Below are positions 44,057 through 52,244 of a stretch of 64,000 bases of DNA, one piece after another. The notes beneath the pieces were generated by a model. That model had not been told where the DNA came from, made no database searches, and worked only from the letters and a program-made list of their open reading frames with translations. The stretch is from contig NZ_CP135916.1 of assembly GCF_032391395.1 (NCBI RefSeq), positions 2,046,001 through 2,110,000 of the forward strand, read 5' to 3'. Positions within the stretch are counted from its first letter, which is position 1. The number at the start of each line of letters is the position of its first letter. Position numbers and translations under genes: made by a program. The DNA is from Sphingomonas sp. Y38-1Y (lineage in GTDB: Bacteria > Pseudomonadota > Alphaproteobacteria > Sphingomonadales > Sphingomonadaceae).

Positions 44057-44407
44057 TCAGTCCTTGGCGGTGCCGTTCGCCTTGGGGGCGGCAGGCTTGC
44101 GCTTGCGCGGCGGCGTGGTCGCCTCCTTGCGCTTCTCGACCAGCTTGGTGACGCCGAAGGCAGCACCCGCGACCGCCGCCGCCGTGCCGACCGCGATCGC
44201 CGCGGCGGCGACCGGGTGACGCTTGGCCGAATCGACCGTCGTTTCCGTCGCCTCGTCGATCCGCTTCGCCGCCTTCTTGGCGACGGTGCGGCTCTTCTCG
44301 GCGGCGTCATTGGCCGCCTGCTTGACGGCGGTGGTCGCCTTCTGCGCCTTGTCCTTCACGGTAGCCTTAGTCTCGTCGGCGGTATCCTGCGCGGTGTCGG
44401 TGGTCAT
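44057..44407 (-). CDS. small helical membrane-anchored protein (DUF883/YqjD-like layout)
   Basis: A 116-residue Lys/Ala-rich protein. The N-terminal part (about 1-60) is a heptad-rich amphipathic helix (ATVKDKAQKATTAVKQAAND). A hydrophobic helix follows (about 62-83), then a basic Pro/Lys tail. This is the layout of DUF883/ElaB-YqjD proteins, which tether to membranes and ribosomes in stationary phase, although the order differs slightly and I cannot confirm the family. AAGGAG precedes the ATG, an excellent ribosome site, suggesting strong expression. Function unknown. Confidence 0.75.
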   Translation of the reverse strand: MTTDTAQDTADETKATVKDKAQKATTAVKQAANDAAEKSRTVAKKAAKRIDEATETTVDSAKRHPVAAAAIAVGTAAAVAGAAFGVTKLVEKRKEATTPPRKRKPAAPKANGTAKD

Positions 44408-44465
44408 CGCGAAATCTCCTTTCGCGTCTGCAACAACCAACCCCCGCGACAGTTCCGGTTCGGCT

Positions 44466-44945
44466 TTAAAGCTGCTCGATCAGATGGTCCGCCGAGCTGA
44501 CGCTGAACTCGCCCGGCTGCTCGACATGGATCTGCTCGACCACGCCGTCGTTGACGATCATCGCGTAACGCTGGCTGCGCGTGCCCATGCCATAGGCGCT
44601 GCCGTCCATTTCGAGCCCCGCCGCCTTGGCGAAGTCACCATTGCCGTCGGCCAGCATCGTCACCGCCGACGCGTCGTTCGACTTGCTCCAGGCGCCGAGC
44701 ACGAAGGCGTCGTTGACCGATGTGCACGCGACCTCGTCGATGCCCTTGGCCTTCAGCTCCTCGGCACGATCGACGAAGCCCGGCAGGTGGCGCGCGGAAC
44801 AGGTCGGCGTGAACGCGCCCGGTACCGCGAACAGCGCAACGCGGCGACCCTTGAAATAGTCGGCCGAGCTGATCTGCTCGGGCCCGTCGGCGCCGACCTT
44901 GACCAGCTTCGCCTCCGGCAGTCGCTCTCCAACCTTGATCGTCAT
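44466..44945 (-). CDS. peroxiredoxin, Prx5/AhpE-hybrid type
   Basis: A 159-residue thioredoxin-fold peroxidase that reduces hydrogen peroxide or organic peroxides. The peroxidatic Cys is in GAFTPTCSARHLPGF (about residue 46), and a second Cys lies in VACTSVNDAFVLGAW (about 72). The arrangement matches the Prx5 group, which includes eukaryotic and bacterial 1-Cys/2-Cys types. Of three tandem ATGs, the third (44945) has GGGAG at proper spacing and is chosen; longer versions would sit directly on the ribosome site. Glutaredoxin- or thioredoxin-linked reduction is likely. It is divergent from algH. Confidence 0.93.
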   Translation of the reverse strand: MTIKVGERLPEAKLVKVGADGPEQISSADYFKGRRVALFAVPGAFTPTCSARHLPGFVDRAEELKAKGIDEVACTSVNDAFVLGAWSKSNDASAVTMLADGNGDFAKAAGLEMDGSAYGMGTRSQRYAMIVNDGVVEQIHVEQPGEFSVSSADHLIEQL

Positions 44946-45040
44946 CATCATCTCCCATGTCCGGCCCGGCAGCTTGGGCGCCGGCGCGAGTTTTTCAAGC
45001 ATTTGCGGATCGCAAGTCGGCTGCTTAGGGTTCTGACGTC

Positions 45041-45613
45041 ATGTCAGTGTCCGTTTCGTCCAGTCCCTTCCTCACCGGCCAGTTCCTGCTGGCGATGCCG
45101 GGCATCGGCGATCCCCGGTTCGAGCGCGCGGTGATCGCGATGTGTGCCCACGACAAGGAGGGCGCGCTGGGCATCGGGATCGGCGCGACGATCGACGGGC
45201 TGACCTTCCACGACGTGCTCGAACAGTTCGAGATTCCGACCGACGGCGTGCCCGCGGTGCCCGTCCATTTCGGCGGCCCGGTCGAACCGCGGCGCGGCTT
45301 CATCGTCCACTCCGTCGACTGGAGCGGGCAGGATACCGTCGACGTCGCGGGCCGCTGGGCGCTGTCGGGCACGGTCGACGTGCTGCGCGCGATCGCCGAG
45401 GGGAAGGGGCCGGCGCGGTGGATCGTCGCGCTCGGCTATGCCGGGTGGGGCGAGGGACAACTCGATGAGGAGATGACCCGCCACGGCTGGTTCAACACGG
45501 CGGGTGACGAGGCGCTGCTGTACGATGTCGAACCCGACAAGCGTTGGGAACAAGGCTTCACCATGGCGGGAATCGATTCCAGACTCTTGACGATATCGGC
45601 TGGAAATGCCTGA
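45041..45613 (+). CDS. YqgE/AlgH family protein
   Basis: A 190-residue protein of the YqgE/AlgH family (DUF179), with the N-terminal signature FLTGQFLLAMPGIGDPRFERAV (positions 10-31 region) and GWGEGQLDEEM near residue 140. Structures of family members are known, but the biochemical function is not settled; AlgH was first linked to alginate regulation in Pseudomonas. The ATG at 45041 is a clean start. The next gene, a membrane hydroxylase, starts 50 bp downstream on the same strand, but the two need not be cotranscribed. Confidence 0.92.
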   Translation: MSVSVSSSPFLTGQFLLAMPGIGDPRFERAVIAMCAHDKEGALGIGIGATIDGLTFHDVLEQFEIPTDGVPAVPVHFGGPVEPRRGFIVHSVDWSGQDTVDVAGRWALSGTVDVLRAIAEGKGPARWIVALGYAGWGEGQLDEEMTRHGWFNTAGDEALLYDVEPDKRWEQGFTMAGIDSRLLTISAGNA

Positions 45614-45663
45614 ATCTAGTACGATTTAACGGTTCGTTTAGACCGTCGACGTAGCCCGATCGC

Positions 45664-46479
45664 GTGGACGTGATCGAGCTCCTGGTAACCCGCGTGGCCG
45701 CGCATTGGCACGTCGCCGCCTTTGCTTTCGCCGCCTTCACGGCGCTGGAACTCGCCTTTCCGCGCGAGCGGCAAAGCCTTATCGGACGGATTCCCGGCGT
45801 GATCTTTTGGGGCTTGTGGTTTCCGGTCTCCGTCGCCGTCGACCTGGCTTTCGACGCGTTGTGGCAGTCGGCCGGGGTGCGGCCGTTGCTCCGGGTCGAT
45901 GTCGGTTCGGCCAGCCTGTGGATCGTGATCGCCGTAGCGGTTGCGACCACCGCCCTCTACGACTTCTTCTTCTACTGGTGTCACCGGTTTCAGCATCGGT
46001 TCCTGTGGAGATGGCACGCGGTCCATCATTCGGTTCGCGAACTCAACACGGTCAACGCCTATCATCATGTCAGCGAGCCGGTCGTCCAGTCGATCCTTAT
46101 CATCCTGCCGATGAGCTTGGTCGTCGCCGATAGTGGAGCGGCACCGACGATCGTCGTCGCGCTGGTCGCCGCACAAAGCTGGCTGATCCACAGCGCGTCA
46201 CGACTTCACTTCGGTCCGATCGCGGCAGTCCTGGTGGACAATCGCTTTCATCGCATCCACCACTCGGTCGACCCGCAGCATTTCGATCGGAACTTCGGGG
46301 CGTTCACGACGCTCTGGGACCGACTGTTCGGGACCGCGTGGATGCCGCGAACGGACGAGTGGCCGGATACGGGCATCGCTGAACTCGACCAGCCGCGCAG
46401 CGTTGGCGAGTGGGTCAGTTTGCCATGGCGCTTTCCCAAGCTTCAAACGAGCGCTCCAGCGATGCTCACGCACATATAA
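45664..46479 (+). CDS. fatty acid hydroxylase/sterol desaturase family membrane protein
   Basis: A 271-residue integral membrane di-iron oxidase. The three His boxes are visible: CHRFQH (about 110), HAVHHS (about 121) and HRIHHSVDPQHFD (about 196), with membrane helices before and between them. The family hydroxylates or desaturates fatty acids, sterols, carotenoids or similar lipids; the substrate is unknown here. In sphingomonads a carotenoid or ceramide role is possible but not shown. The start is GTG at 45664. Its TAA stop lies inside the palindrome that probably controls the next gene, ahcY. Confidence 0.9.
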   Translation: MDVIELLVTRVAAHWHVAAFAFAAFTALELAFPRERQSLIGRIPGVIFWGLWFPVSVAVDLAFDALWQSAGVRPLLRVDVGSASLWIVIAVAVATTALYDFFFYWCHRFQHRFLWRWHAVHHSVRELNTVNAYHHVSEPVVQSILIILPMSLVVADSGAAPTIVVALVAAQSWLIHSASRLHFGPIAAVLVDNRFHRIHHSVDPQHFDRNFGAFTTLWDRLFGTAWMPRTDEWPDTGIAELDQPRSVGEWVSLPWRFPKLQTSAPAMLTHI

Positions 46480-46494
46480 AGATATCTTTATATG
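46473..46494. promoter_or_regulatory. 22-bp perfect palindrome, likely ArsR-family (SahR-like) operator of ahcY
   Basis: CATATAAAGAT is followed directly by its mirror ATCTTTATATG. This AT-rich perfect palindrome is exceptional in so GC-rich a sequence and lies 66 bp before the ahcY start. It resembles operators of ArsR-type regulators, in particular SahR, which responds to S-adenosylhomocysteine and controls methionine-cycle genes. The stop codon of the upstream gene falls inside it. Confidence 0.65.
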
Positions 46495-46560
46495 GAGTTT
46501 GCGTTGCGCGGCTGATCGCGCTACGGGGCGGCACGCTAATCGTGATTCAGGAGATTGACC

Positions 46561-47982
46561 GTGGCCACCGCCCCCGTCCTCGAGACGACCGACTATGTCA
46601 TCAAGGACATCGCGCTTGCCGATTTCGGCCGCGCCGAGATCAAGATCGCCGAGACCGAGATGCCGGGCCTCATGTCGCTGCGCGAGGAGTTCGGCGCCGC
46701 GCAGCCGCTGAAGGGCGCGCGCATCACCGGCTCGCTGCACATGACGATCCAGACCGCGGTGCTGATCGAGACGCTGACCGCGCTCGGCGCCGACGTGCGC
46801 TGGGCGACGTGCAACATCTTCTCGACGCAGGACCATGCCGCCGCCGCGATCGCCGCGACCGGCGTGCCGGTGTTCGCGGTCAAGGGCGAGAGCCTGGCCG
46901 AATATTGGGACTATGTCGGCGACATCTTTAGCTGGGACCATGAGGTCGAAGGCCAGACCGCCAACCTGATCCTGGACGATGGCGGCGACGCGACGATGTT
47001 CGCGCTGTGGGGCGCCAAGCTCGAAGCCGGCGCGACGCTACCTGAGCCCGAGAACGCCGAAGAGGTCGAGTTCCAGCGCGCGCTGAAGGCGTTCATTGCG
47101 AAGAAGCCCGGCTATCTGACCGAAACGGTCAAGAACCTGAAGGGCGTCAGCGAAGAGACGACCACCGGCGTCCACCGCCTGTACGAGATCGCCAAGAAGG
47201 GCGAGCTTCCGTTCCCCGCGATCAACGTCAACGACAGCGTCACCAAATCGAAGTTCGACAACCTCTATGGTTGCAAGGAATCGCTGGTCGACGCGATTCG
47301 CCGCGCGACCGACGTGATGCTGGCCGGCAAGGTCGCGGTCGTCGCCGGCTTCGGCGACGTGGGCAAGGGTTCGGCCCAGTCGCTCCGCAACGGCGGCGCG
47401 CGCGTGATGGTGACGGAGGTCGACCCGATCTGCGCGCTTCAGGCCGCGATGGAAGGGTTCGAGGTCGTGACGATGGAGGAAGCGGTGACCCGCGCCGACA
47501 TCTTCTGCACCGCGACGGGCAATGCCGACGTCATCACCGCCGATCACATGAAGGCGATGAAGCCGATGTCGATCGTCTGCAACATCGGCCATTTCGACAG
47601 CGAGATCCAGATCGCGGCGCTGTCGAACTACAAGTGGACCGAAGTGAAGCCGGGCACCGACCTGGTCGAGTTTCCGGACGGCAAGCAGATCATCGTGCTC
47701 GCCAAGGGCCGCCTGGTGAACCTGGGCTGCGCGACGGGCCACCCGTCGTTCGTCATGTCCTCGTCCTTCACCAACCAGACACTGGCGCAGCTCGAGCTGT
47801 GGACGGCCGGCGAGAAGTACGAGAACAAGGTCTACGTCCTGCCCAAGCATCTGGACGAGAAGGTCGCGGCGCTTCACCTGGAGAAGCTGGGCGTCAAGCT
47901 GTCCAAGCTGACGAGCAAGCAGGCGAGCTATATCGGCGTGCCGATCGAGGGTCCGTTCAAGCCGGATCACTATCGCTACTGA
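46561..47982 (+). CDS. ahcY: adenosylhomocysteinase
   Basis: A 473-residue NAD-dependent enzyme that splits S-adenosylhomocysteine into homocysteine and adenosine, clearing the product of methyltransferases. The NAD-binding loop [15 protein letters not shown] (about 261-275), the N-terminal substrate region [12 protein letters not shown], and the C-terminal KPDHYRY ending, essential in the family, are present. It has the insertion typical of long bacterial forms (around 155-195). GTG at 46561 is chosen because AGGAGA precedes it by six bases; a TTG at 46555 would sit on that site. A palindromic operator precedes it and a terminator follows. Confidence 0.97.
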   Translation: MATAPVLETTDYVIKDIALADFGRAEIKIAETEMPGLMSLREEFGAAQPLKGARITGSLHMTIQTAVLIETLTALGADVRWATCNIFSTQDHAAAAIAATGVPVFAVKGESLAEYWDYVGDIFSWDHEVEGQTANLILDDGGDATMFALWGAKLEAGATLPEPENAEEVEFQRALKAFIAKKPGYLTETVKNLKGVSEETTTGVHRLYEIAKKGELPFPAINVNDSVTKSKFDNLYGCKESLVDAIRRATDVMLAGKVAVVAGFGDVGKGSAQSLRNGGARVMVTEVDPICALQAAMEGFEVVTMEEAVTRADIFCTATGNADVITADHMKAMKPMSIVCNIGHFDSEIQIAALSNYKWTEVKPGTDLVEFPDGKQIIVLAKGRLVNLGCATGHPSFVMSSSFTNQTLAQLELWTAGEKYENKVYVLPKHLDEKVAALHLEKLGVKLSKLTSKQASYIGVPIEGPFKPDHYRY

Positions 47983-48000
47983 TCGATAGCGATCGAAGGG

Positions 48001-48034
48001 AAGGGGCGCGGTCGGCGACGACCGCGCCCCTTTT
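48001..48034 (+). terminator. intrinsic terminator of ahcY
   Basis: A 14-bp stem starting AAGGGGCGCGGTCG with tetraloop GCGA and its mirror ends in four Ts, 18 bp after the ahcY stop. Confidence 0.85.
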
Positions 48035-48038
48035 CGTG

Positions 48039-48764
48039 TCAGAGTGCGGTGTCGACCGGACGGACGACGATCTCGTTGACGTCGACGCCGTCCGGCTGCT
48101 CGACCGCGAAGCGGATCGCGCGGGCGATCGCATCGGGGGTCAGCGAACCCTTGCGCCATTCGACCAGCGCCGACTGGATCGACGGATCGGCGATGTCGTG
48201 GCCGAGTTCGGTCGAGACGACGCCGGGCGAGATCACGGTCGCGCGAATGTTGTTGTGCTCTAGGCGCAGCCCCTCGCTGATCGCCCACACCGCGAACTTG
48301 GTGCCGCAATAGACCGCCGAGGTCGGATAGACGTTGTGCGCCGCCACCGACGCCACGTTGACGACGTGCCCGCTTCCCTGCGCGATGAAACGCGGCAGCA
48401 CGGCGGCGATGCCGTTGAGCACGCCCATCACGTTGACGTCGAGCATCCGGCGCCAATCCTCGACACGGCAAGCCGCGAGCGGCGACAGCGGCATGATGCC
48501 GGCATTGTTGACGAGCGTGTCGATGCGCCCGAACCGCGCCTCGGCCGCGTCGGCGAACGCGGCGAAGCTGGCGGCGTCGGTGACGTCGAGCGCCTGCCAG
48601 GCAACATGGTCGCCGAGCTCCTTCGCCAACGCTTCGAGCCGGTCGGTGCGCCGCGCGCCGATGAAGAGCGTCGCACCCTTGGCGGCGAGTTCGCGTACCG
48701 CCGCCTCGCCGATACCGCTCGACGCGCCGGTGATGAGAATGGTCTGGTTCGACAGGTCGGTCAT
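48039..48764 (-). CDS. SDR family oxidoreductase
   Basis: A 241-residue classical SDR with cofactor loop TGASSGIGEAA (about 11-21), NNAGIMP (about 85-91) and catalytic Ser-Tyr-Lys around VYCGTKFA (about 150). The C-terminal region is short and fits the YdfG-like group of NADP enzymes. It is divergent from an AraC-type regulator (145-bp gap), the classic arrangement in which the regulator activates the reductase gene. It converges with ahcY, whose terminator lies between them. The substrate is unknown. Confidence 0.9.
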   Translation of the reverse strand: MTDLSNQTILITGASSGIGEAAVRELAAKGATLFIGARRTDRLEALAKELGDHVAWQALDVTDAASFAAFADAAEARFGRIDTLVNNAGIMPLSPLAACRVEDWRRMLDVNVMGVLNGIAAVLPRFIAQGSGHVVNVASVAAHNVYPTSAVYCGTKFAVWAISEGLRLEHNNIRATVISPGVVSTELGHDIADPSIQSALVEWRKGSLTPDAIARAIRFAVEQPDGVDVNEIVVRPVDTAL

Positions 48765-48908
48765 GGGTTCCTCCGTTGTTCCGAGGACCGCGATGTGGGG
48801 CAGGGATGGCCGCCCGCGTTAGATGGATCGAGCGCGAGTGTTGCACGATCCTCCAGATCGTGACCGGCGCGGGTTGCGCGTCGAGTGCCGGCGAAGGATA
48901 GCAGCGGC

Positions 48909-49805
48909 ATGGACACGATCGACGATCTCGCCGCGCTCATGCTGCGCCACTCCCCGGAACAGGGGATCCAGGCGACGGCGATCCCGCGATTGTGGCTGAT
49001 CCGCGGGGATGCACCGACGATGCCGGTGCCCGCGGTGTACGAGGCGTCGCTTTGCCTGATCGCGCAAGGCTCCAAATGCGTTGCGCTGGGCGATCTGGAG
49101 CTCGTCTATGACGCGTCGCGCTTCCTGGTGGTGTCGGTGGACCTGCCGATCGTCGGCCGGGTGATCGATGCGTCGGCCGAGCGGCCCTATCTCTGCTGCA
49201 AGCTCGACCTAGATCTGCGCGTGCTGGCCGACCTGGTCCTCGAAACGCAGCGGCCGGTCCGCGGCGACGCGGCACCCGTGCTCGCCGCGCATCCGAGCGA
49301 CGGCGCGCTGATCGATGCGGTGGCGCGGCTCGTCCGGCTGCTCGGCGAGCCCGACGCGATGCCCGTGCTTGCGCCGCTGATCGAACGCGAGATCCTGTGG
49401 CGGCTGCTCGCGGGTCCGCATGGCGGCACGCTGCGCAACCTCGTCGCGGGCGACACTCACCTTCGCCAGGTGGCGCGCGCGATCGCGCTGATCCGGGAAC
49501 GCTACGCCGAACCCGTCCGGATTGAGGAGATCGCTGCGGTGGCGGGGATGAGCGCGTCGTCGCTCCACGCGCATTTCCGCGCGATTACCCGCGTGACGCC
49601 GCTCGAATACCAGAAGCAGCTCCGGCTTCAGGAAGCGCGGCGGCTGATGCTGGTCGAGGGCAAAGCAGCGGGCGCGGCGGGGTTCGCCGTCGGCTATGAC
49701 AGTCCGTCGCAGTTCAGCCGCGAATATCGCCGCCTGTTCGGCGCACCCCCGCGCGAGGATGTGGAGCGGCTGCTGGTCGCGGGCGAGCGCGCCGCGGCGG
49801 CTTAG
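48909..49805 (+). CDS. AraC-family transcriptional regulator
   Basis: A 298-residue regulator with an AraC_N (type 6) ligand-like domain (about 15-170), recognisable by PVPAVYEASLCLIAQGSK, and a C-terminal double helix-turn-helix (about 190-290) with IEEIAAVAGMSASSLHAHF and FAVGYDSPSQFSREYRRLFG. The divergent SDR gene is the likely target. ATG at 48909 is used; GAAGGA lies 10 bases upstream. A longer start (GTG at 48885) is possible but weaker. Effector unknown. Confidence 0.92.
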   Translation: MDTIDDLAALMLRHSPEQGIQATAIPRLWLIRGDAPTMPVPAVYEASLCLIAQGSKCVALGDLELVYDASRFLVVSVDLPIVGRVIDASAERPYLCCKLDLDLRVLADLVLETQRPVRGDAAPVLAAHPSDGALIDAVARLVRLLGEPDAMPVLAPLIEREILWRLLAGPHGGTLRNLVAGDTHLRQVARAIALIRERYAEPVRIEEIAAVAGMSASSLHAHFRAITRVTPLEYQKQLRLQEARRLMLVEGKAAGAAGFAVGYDSPSQFSREYRRLFGAPPREDVERLLVAGERAAAA

Positions 49806-49808
49806 CCG

Positions 49809-50501
49809 TCAGAGGCCGGTCAGCCACTCCGCGACGACGCGGCGTCCGGCGGCGACCGCGCGCGGACCGTTCGCGTCGTGCGCGGCGCGCATCGCGTTGG
49901 GATCGGTGCCCGCCAGCGCGAGATAGTCGACATCCTCGATCCACTCGGCGAAGCGCTCGTCCTCGCCCATCTCGGGATGGCATTGCAGCGCGAGCAGTTC
50001 CCGCCCGCGTCGATACGCCTGATGCGCGTAGTGCGTTGTCGAGGCGAGCAGCTCGGCGCCCTCCGGCAGGTCGAACGTGTCGCCATGCCAGTGGAGCACC
50101 GGTACGCCGGCAAGGTGGCGGACGGGCGAGGCGCGGCCCGCTTCGTTGAGCTCGATCGGCGCGAAGCCCACTTCTTTCACCGGCCCCGGATAGACCGGCG
50201 AGCCGAGCGCAGCGGCGATCATCTGGGCGCCCAGGCAGACGCCGAGCACGGGCAGGTTGCGGTCGAGCCGCTCGGCCAGCGCGGCGATCTCGGGCTCGAT
50301 CCAGGGATGCGCGTCGCGCTCATAGACACCCATCGGCCCGCCCATCAGCACGACCAGGTCGGGTGACAGGAAGTCGGTCGCCGCGAATTCGGGCGCGGTC
50401 ACGTCGACGCGGTCGATCTCGTAACCGGCCGCCTCGACGGGCTGGCGGAAACCGGCGATCCCCTCATAGGGGGTGTGGCGGATGACGAGGGCGCGCTTCA
50501 T
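49809..50501 (-). CDS. class I glutamine amidotransferase-like protein
   Basis: A 230-residue GATase1 domain protein. The nucleophile Cys lies in GVCLGAQMIAAALG (about residue 94) and the catalytic His in LQCHPEMGED (about residue 176), with an acidic residue following. No synthetase domain is fused, so it may be a stand-alone glutaminase or a GMP-synthase-like protein that acts on gamma-glutamyl compounds. The start ATG is at 50501. It converges with the AraC gene (4-bp gap). No partner gene is nearby, so function is not assigned further. Confidence 0.88.
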   Translation of the reverse strand: MKRALVIRHTPYEGIAGFRQPVEAAGYEIDRVDVTAPEFAATDFLSPDLVVLMGGPMGVYERDAHPWIEPEIAALAERLDRNLPVLGVCLGAQMIAAALGSPVYPGPVKEVGFAPIELNEAGRASPVRHLAGVPVLHWHGDTFDLPEGAELLASTTHYAHQAYRRGRELLALQCHPEMGEDERFAEWIEDVDYLALAGTDPNAMRAAHDANGPRAVAAGRRVVAEWLTGL

Positions 50502-50532
50502 GGGGTTCAGGCTAACGCCGCGCCCGGCGCGA

Positions 50533-51429
50533 TCAAGCCGTCAGCAGGCGTAGAATTGCTTGGGCCTGCTCCATTCCCGATTGCGGCACCCGCTCGCGCG
50601 AGCGGTCGGTGATCGCCGACCAGTGCGCCGCGACACCCTCGGGCGAGAGGTCTGCGCCGGACAGCGCGACGCCTTCGGTCAGGGTGATGTACGCGGCCTG
50701 GAACGCGCCGGCGCCGGCGCCGACGATCATGTTGGAGGGGGCGTTCTCGCTGACGAGGAAGAGCGCGGCGGGGGCGACGCTCTCCGGCGTAAAGCGCGCG
50801 AACGCTTCGGCGGGAAAGATATCCTCGGTCATGCGCGTGCCCGCGGTGGGCGCGATCGAGTTGACGTGGATGCCGTATTTCGCGCCCTCCAGGTGGAGCG
50901 TGCGGGCCAGGCCGACGATACCGAGCTTTGCGGCGCCATAGTTCGCCTGGCCGAAATTGCCGTACAGGCCGCTTGACGACGCGGTCATCAGAATGCGGCC
51001 ATAGCGCTGGAAGCGCATCGTCTCCCACACCGCCTTGGTGACGGTTGCCGATCCGATCAGGTGGACGCGCAGCACGAATGCGAAATCGTCCGGCATCATG
51101 TTGGCGAAGCTCTTGTCGCGCAAGACGCCGGCATTGTTGATGAGGATGTCGACGCTGCCGAAGGTTTCGCGCGCCGTCTCGACCATTGCCGTCATCGCCT
51201 GCGGATCGGTGACGTCGCCGCCGTCGGCGATCGCGTGGCCACCCGCCGCTACGATCTCCGCCACGACCGCCTCAGCCGCGGCAGAGGCCCCGGTGCCGTC
51301 GCGCGCGCCGCCAAGGTCGTTGACGACCACCGCCGCCCCGCGTCGCGCGAGTTCGAGCGCATAGGCCCGGCCGAGTCCGCCACCCGCGCCGGTCACGATG
51401 GCGGTGCGCCCGTCGAAGCGGATGGTCAT
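50533..51429 (-). CDS. SDR oxidoreductase resembling MFE-2 (R)-3-hydroxyacyl-CoA dehydrogenase
   Basis: A 298-residue SDR. Cofactor loop TGAGGGLGRAYAL (about 11-23), NNAGVLRDKSFANM (about 93-106) and ASSSGLYGNFGQANYGAAKLG (about 148-168, with Tyr-x-x-x-Lys) are hallmarks of the (R)-hydroxyacyl-CoA dehydrogenase domain of multifunctional enzyme 2 and its bacterial relatives. The ATG at 51429 is the natural start. Substrate assignment is inference from similarity; hydroxyacyl-CoA or hydroxysteroid is the likely class. It lies beside a palindromic repeat. Confidence 0.88.
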   Translation of the reverse strand: MTIRFDGRTAIVTGAGGGLGRAYALELARRGAAVVVNDLGGARDGTGASAAAEAVVAEIVAAGGHAIADGGDVTDPQAMTAMVETARETFGSVDILINNAGVLRDKSFANMMPDDFAFVLRVHLIGSATVTKAVWETMRFQRYGRILMTASSSGLYGNFGQANYGAAKLGIVGLARTLHLEGAKYGIHVNSIAPTAGTRMTEDIFPAEAFARFTPESVAPAALFLVSENAPSNMIVGAGAGAFQAAYITLTEGVALSGADLSPEGVAAHWSAITDRSRERVPQSGMEQAQAILRLLTA

Positions 51430-51502
51430 GGCGGTATCCCTCGTTACGATCTGTCGCCGCACGGTGTCGTGGGGAAGCGGCGGTGGCAAGACCCGGTTTA
51501 AT

Positions 51503-51587
51503 CCGTCATCCCAGCGAAGGCTGGGATCGCTCGCGGTTGGCGCATCCCGCTGCAACCGGGAGATCCCAGCCTTCGCTGGGATGACGG
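51503..51587. repeat. REP-like inverted repeat
   Basis: Perfect 26-bp arms at 51503-51528 and 51562-51587, each with CATCCCAGC and GAAGGCTGGGAT or the mirror, separated by 33 bp. The arms begin CCGTCATCCC, like the repeat at 41259. The element lies between the SDR gene and the Gln/Pro-rich gene. Confidence 0.8.
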
Positions 51588-51595
51588 CTGGCACG

Positions 51596-51622
51596 AAAAA
51601 GGCCCCGGCTTTCGCCGAGGCC
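51596..51622 (-). terminator. intrinsic terminator of the Gln/Pro-rich gene
   Basis: Read on the minus strand, GGCCTCGGC pairs with GCCGGGGCC around GAAA, and TTTTT follows. It lies about 30 bp after the stop at 51650. Confidence 0.8.
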
Positions 51623-51649
51623 TCTTCTCGATCAGCGATCGGGCGTCGA

Positions 51650-52126
51650 TCAGCCGCCGCGCTGGCGGCAGCCGTCGGTCTGGCCCTTCTTGCAGATCGG
51701 GTATTCAGCCTTGGGCGCCGGCGGCGGGAAGGCCTGGTCCGGCGACATCGACGGCTGGACGCGCACGGTCGCGCCGGCGGTCGGCGTGCCCGACAGCGGC
51801 GGGGTCGAGGGCATGTAGCCGCCCTTCGGCGTCTCACCGCCCGCGGCCATCGGCTGGCCACCGGTCATGCCGCCCTGCGCCTGCATCGGCTGGCTCTGCA
51901 TCGGCTGGTTCTGCATCGGCGCACCGGCCTGGCCGGCCATGCCCGGCTGCTGCTGCGCGGCCGGATCGTTCTGCATCGTGTCGGTCGGCGCCGGCGCGTT
52001 GGGGTCGGTCGGCGGCGGGGTGTTGGCGTCGGGCTGCACCTGGCCGGGCTGCGTCGACTGCGGGGTCTGCTGGGCGTAGCCGGCGCTGGCAAGGGCCAGC
52101 GCGGCGGTCATGGCGATGAGCTTCAT
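51650..52126 (-). CDS. secreted Gln/Pro/Met-rich low-complexity protein
   Basis: A 158-residue exported protein: signal peptide (about 1-20, ending GYA-QQ), then mostly Gln, Pro, Thr, Met and Gly with short MQxQPM-like repeats (about 78-98). A C-terminal end with two cysteines (PICKKGQTDGCRQRGG) could be an anchor or disulfide. No named domain is recognised. GAGGAGAG precedes the ATG and an intrinsic terminator follows, so it is a genuine, probably well-expressed gene. It lies downstream of phoB, on the same strand after about 120 bp, but there is no functional evidence of a link. Confidence 0.8.
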   Translation of the reverse strand: MKLIAMTAALALASAGYAQQTPQSTQPGQVQPDANTPPPTDPNAPAPTDTMQNDPAAQQQPGMAGQAGAPMQNQPMQSQPMQAQGGMTGGQPMAAGGETPKGGYMPSTPPLSGTPTAGATVRVQPSMSPDQAFPPPAPKAEYPICKKGQTDGCRQRGG

Positions 52127-52244
52127 CAAGAACTCTCCTCGTGTCCAAACGCGCTCGTCGCGCGCGTCGGCCGGTGAACGCCCGGCGCGAGGAAGGTTTC
52201 CTTTGTTTCGGTAAAGGTACGTCTCCGACGCGCTTTGATGCCGA

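Noticed and set aside
47038..48846. A 600-codon minus-strand frame running across ahcY and the adjacent SDR
   Set aside because: It crosses two genes and a terminator and its composition is typical of an antisense shadow.
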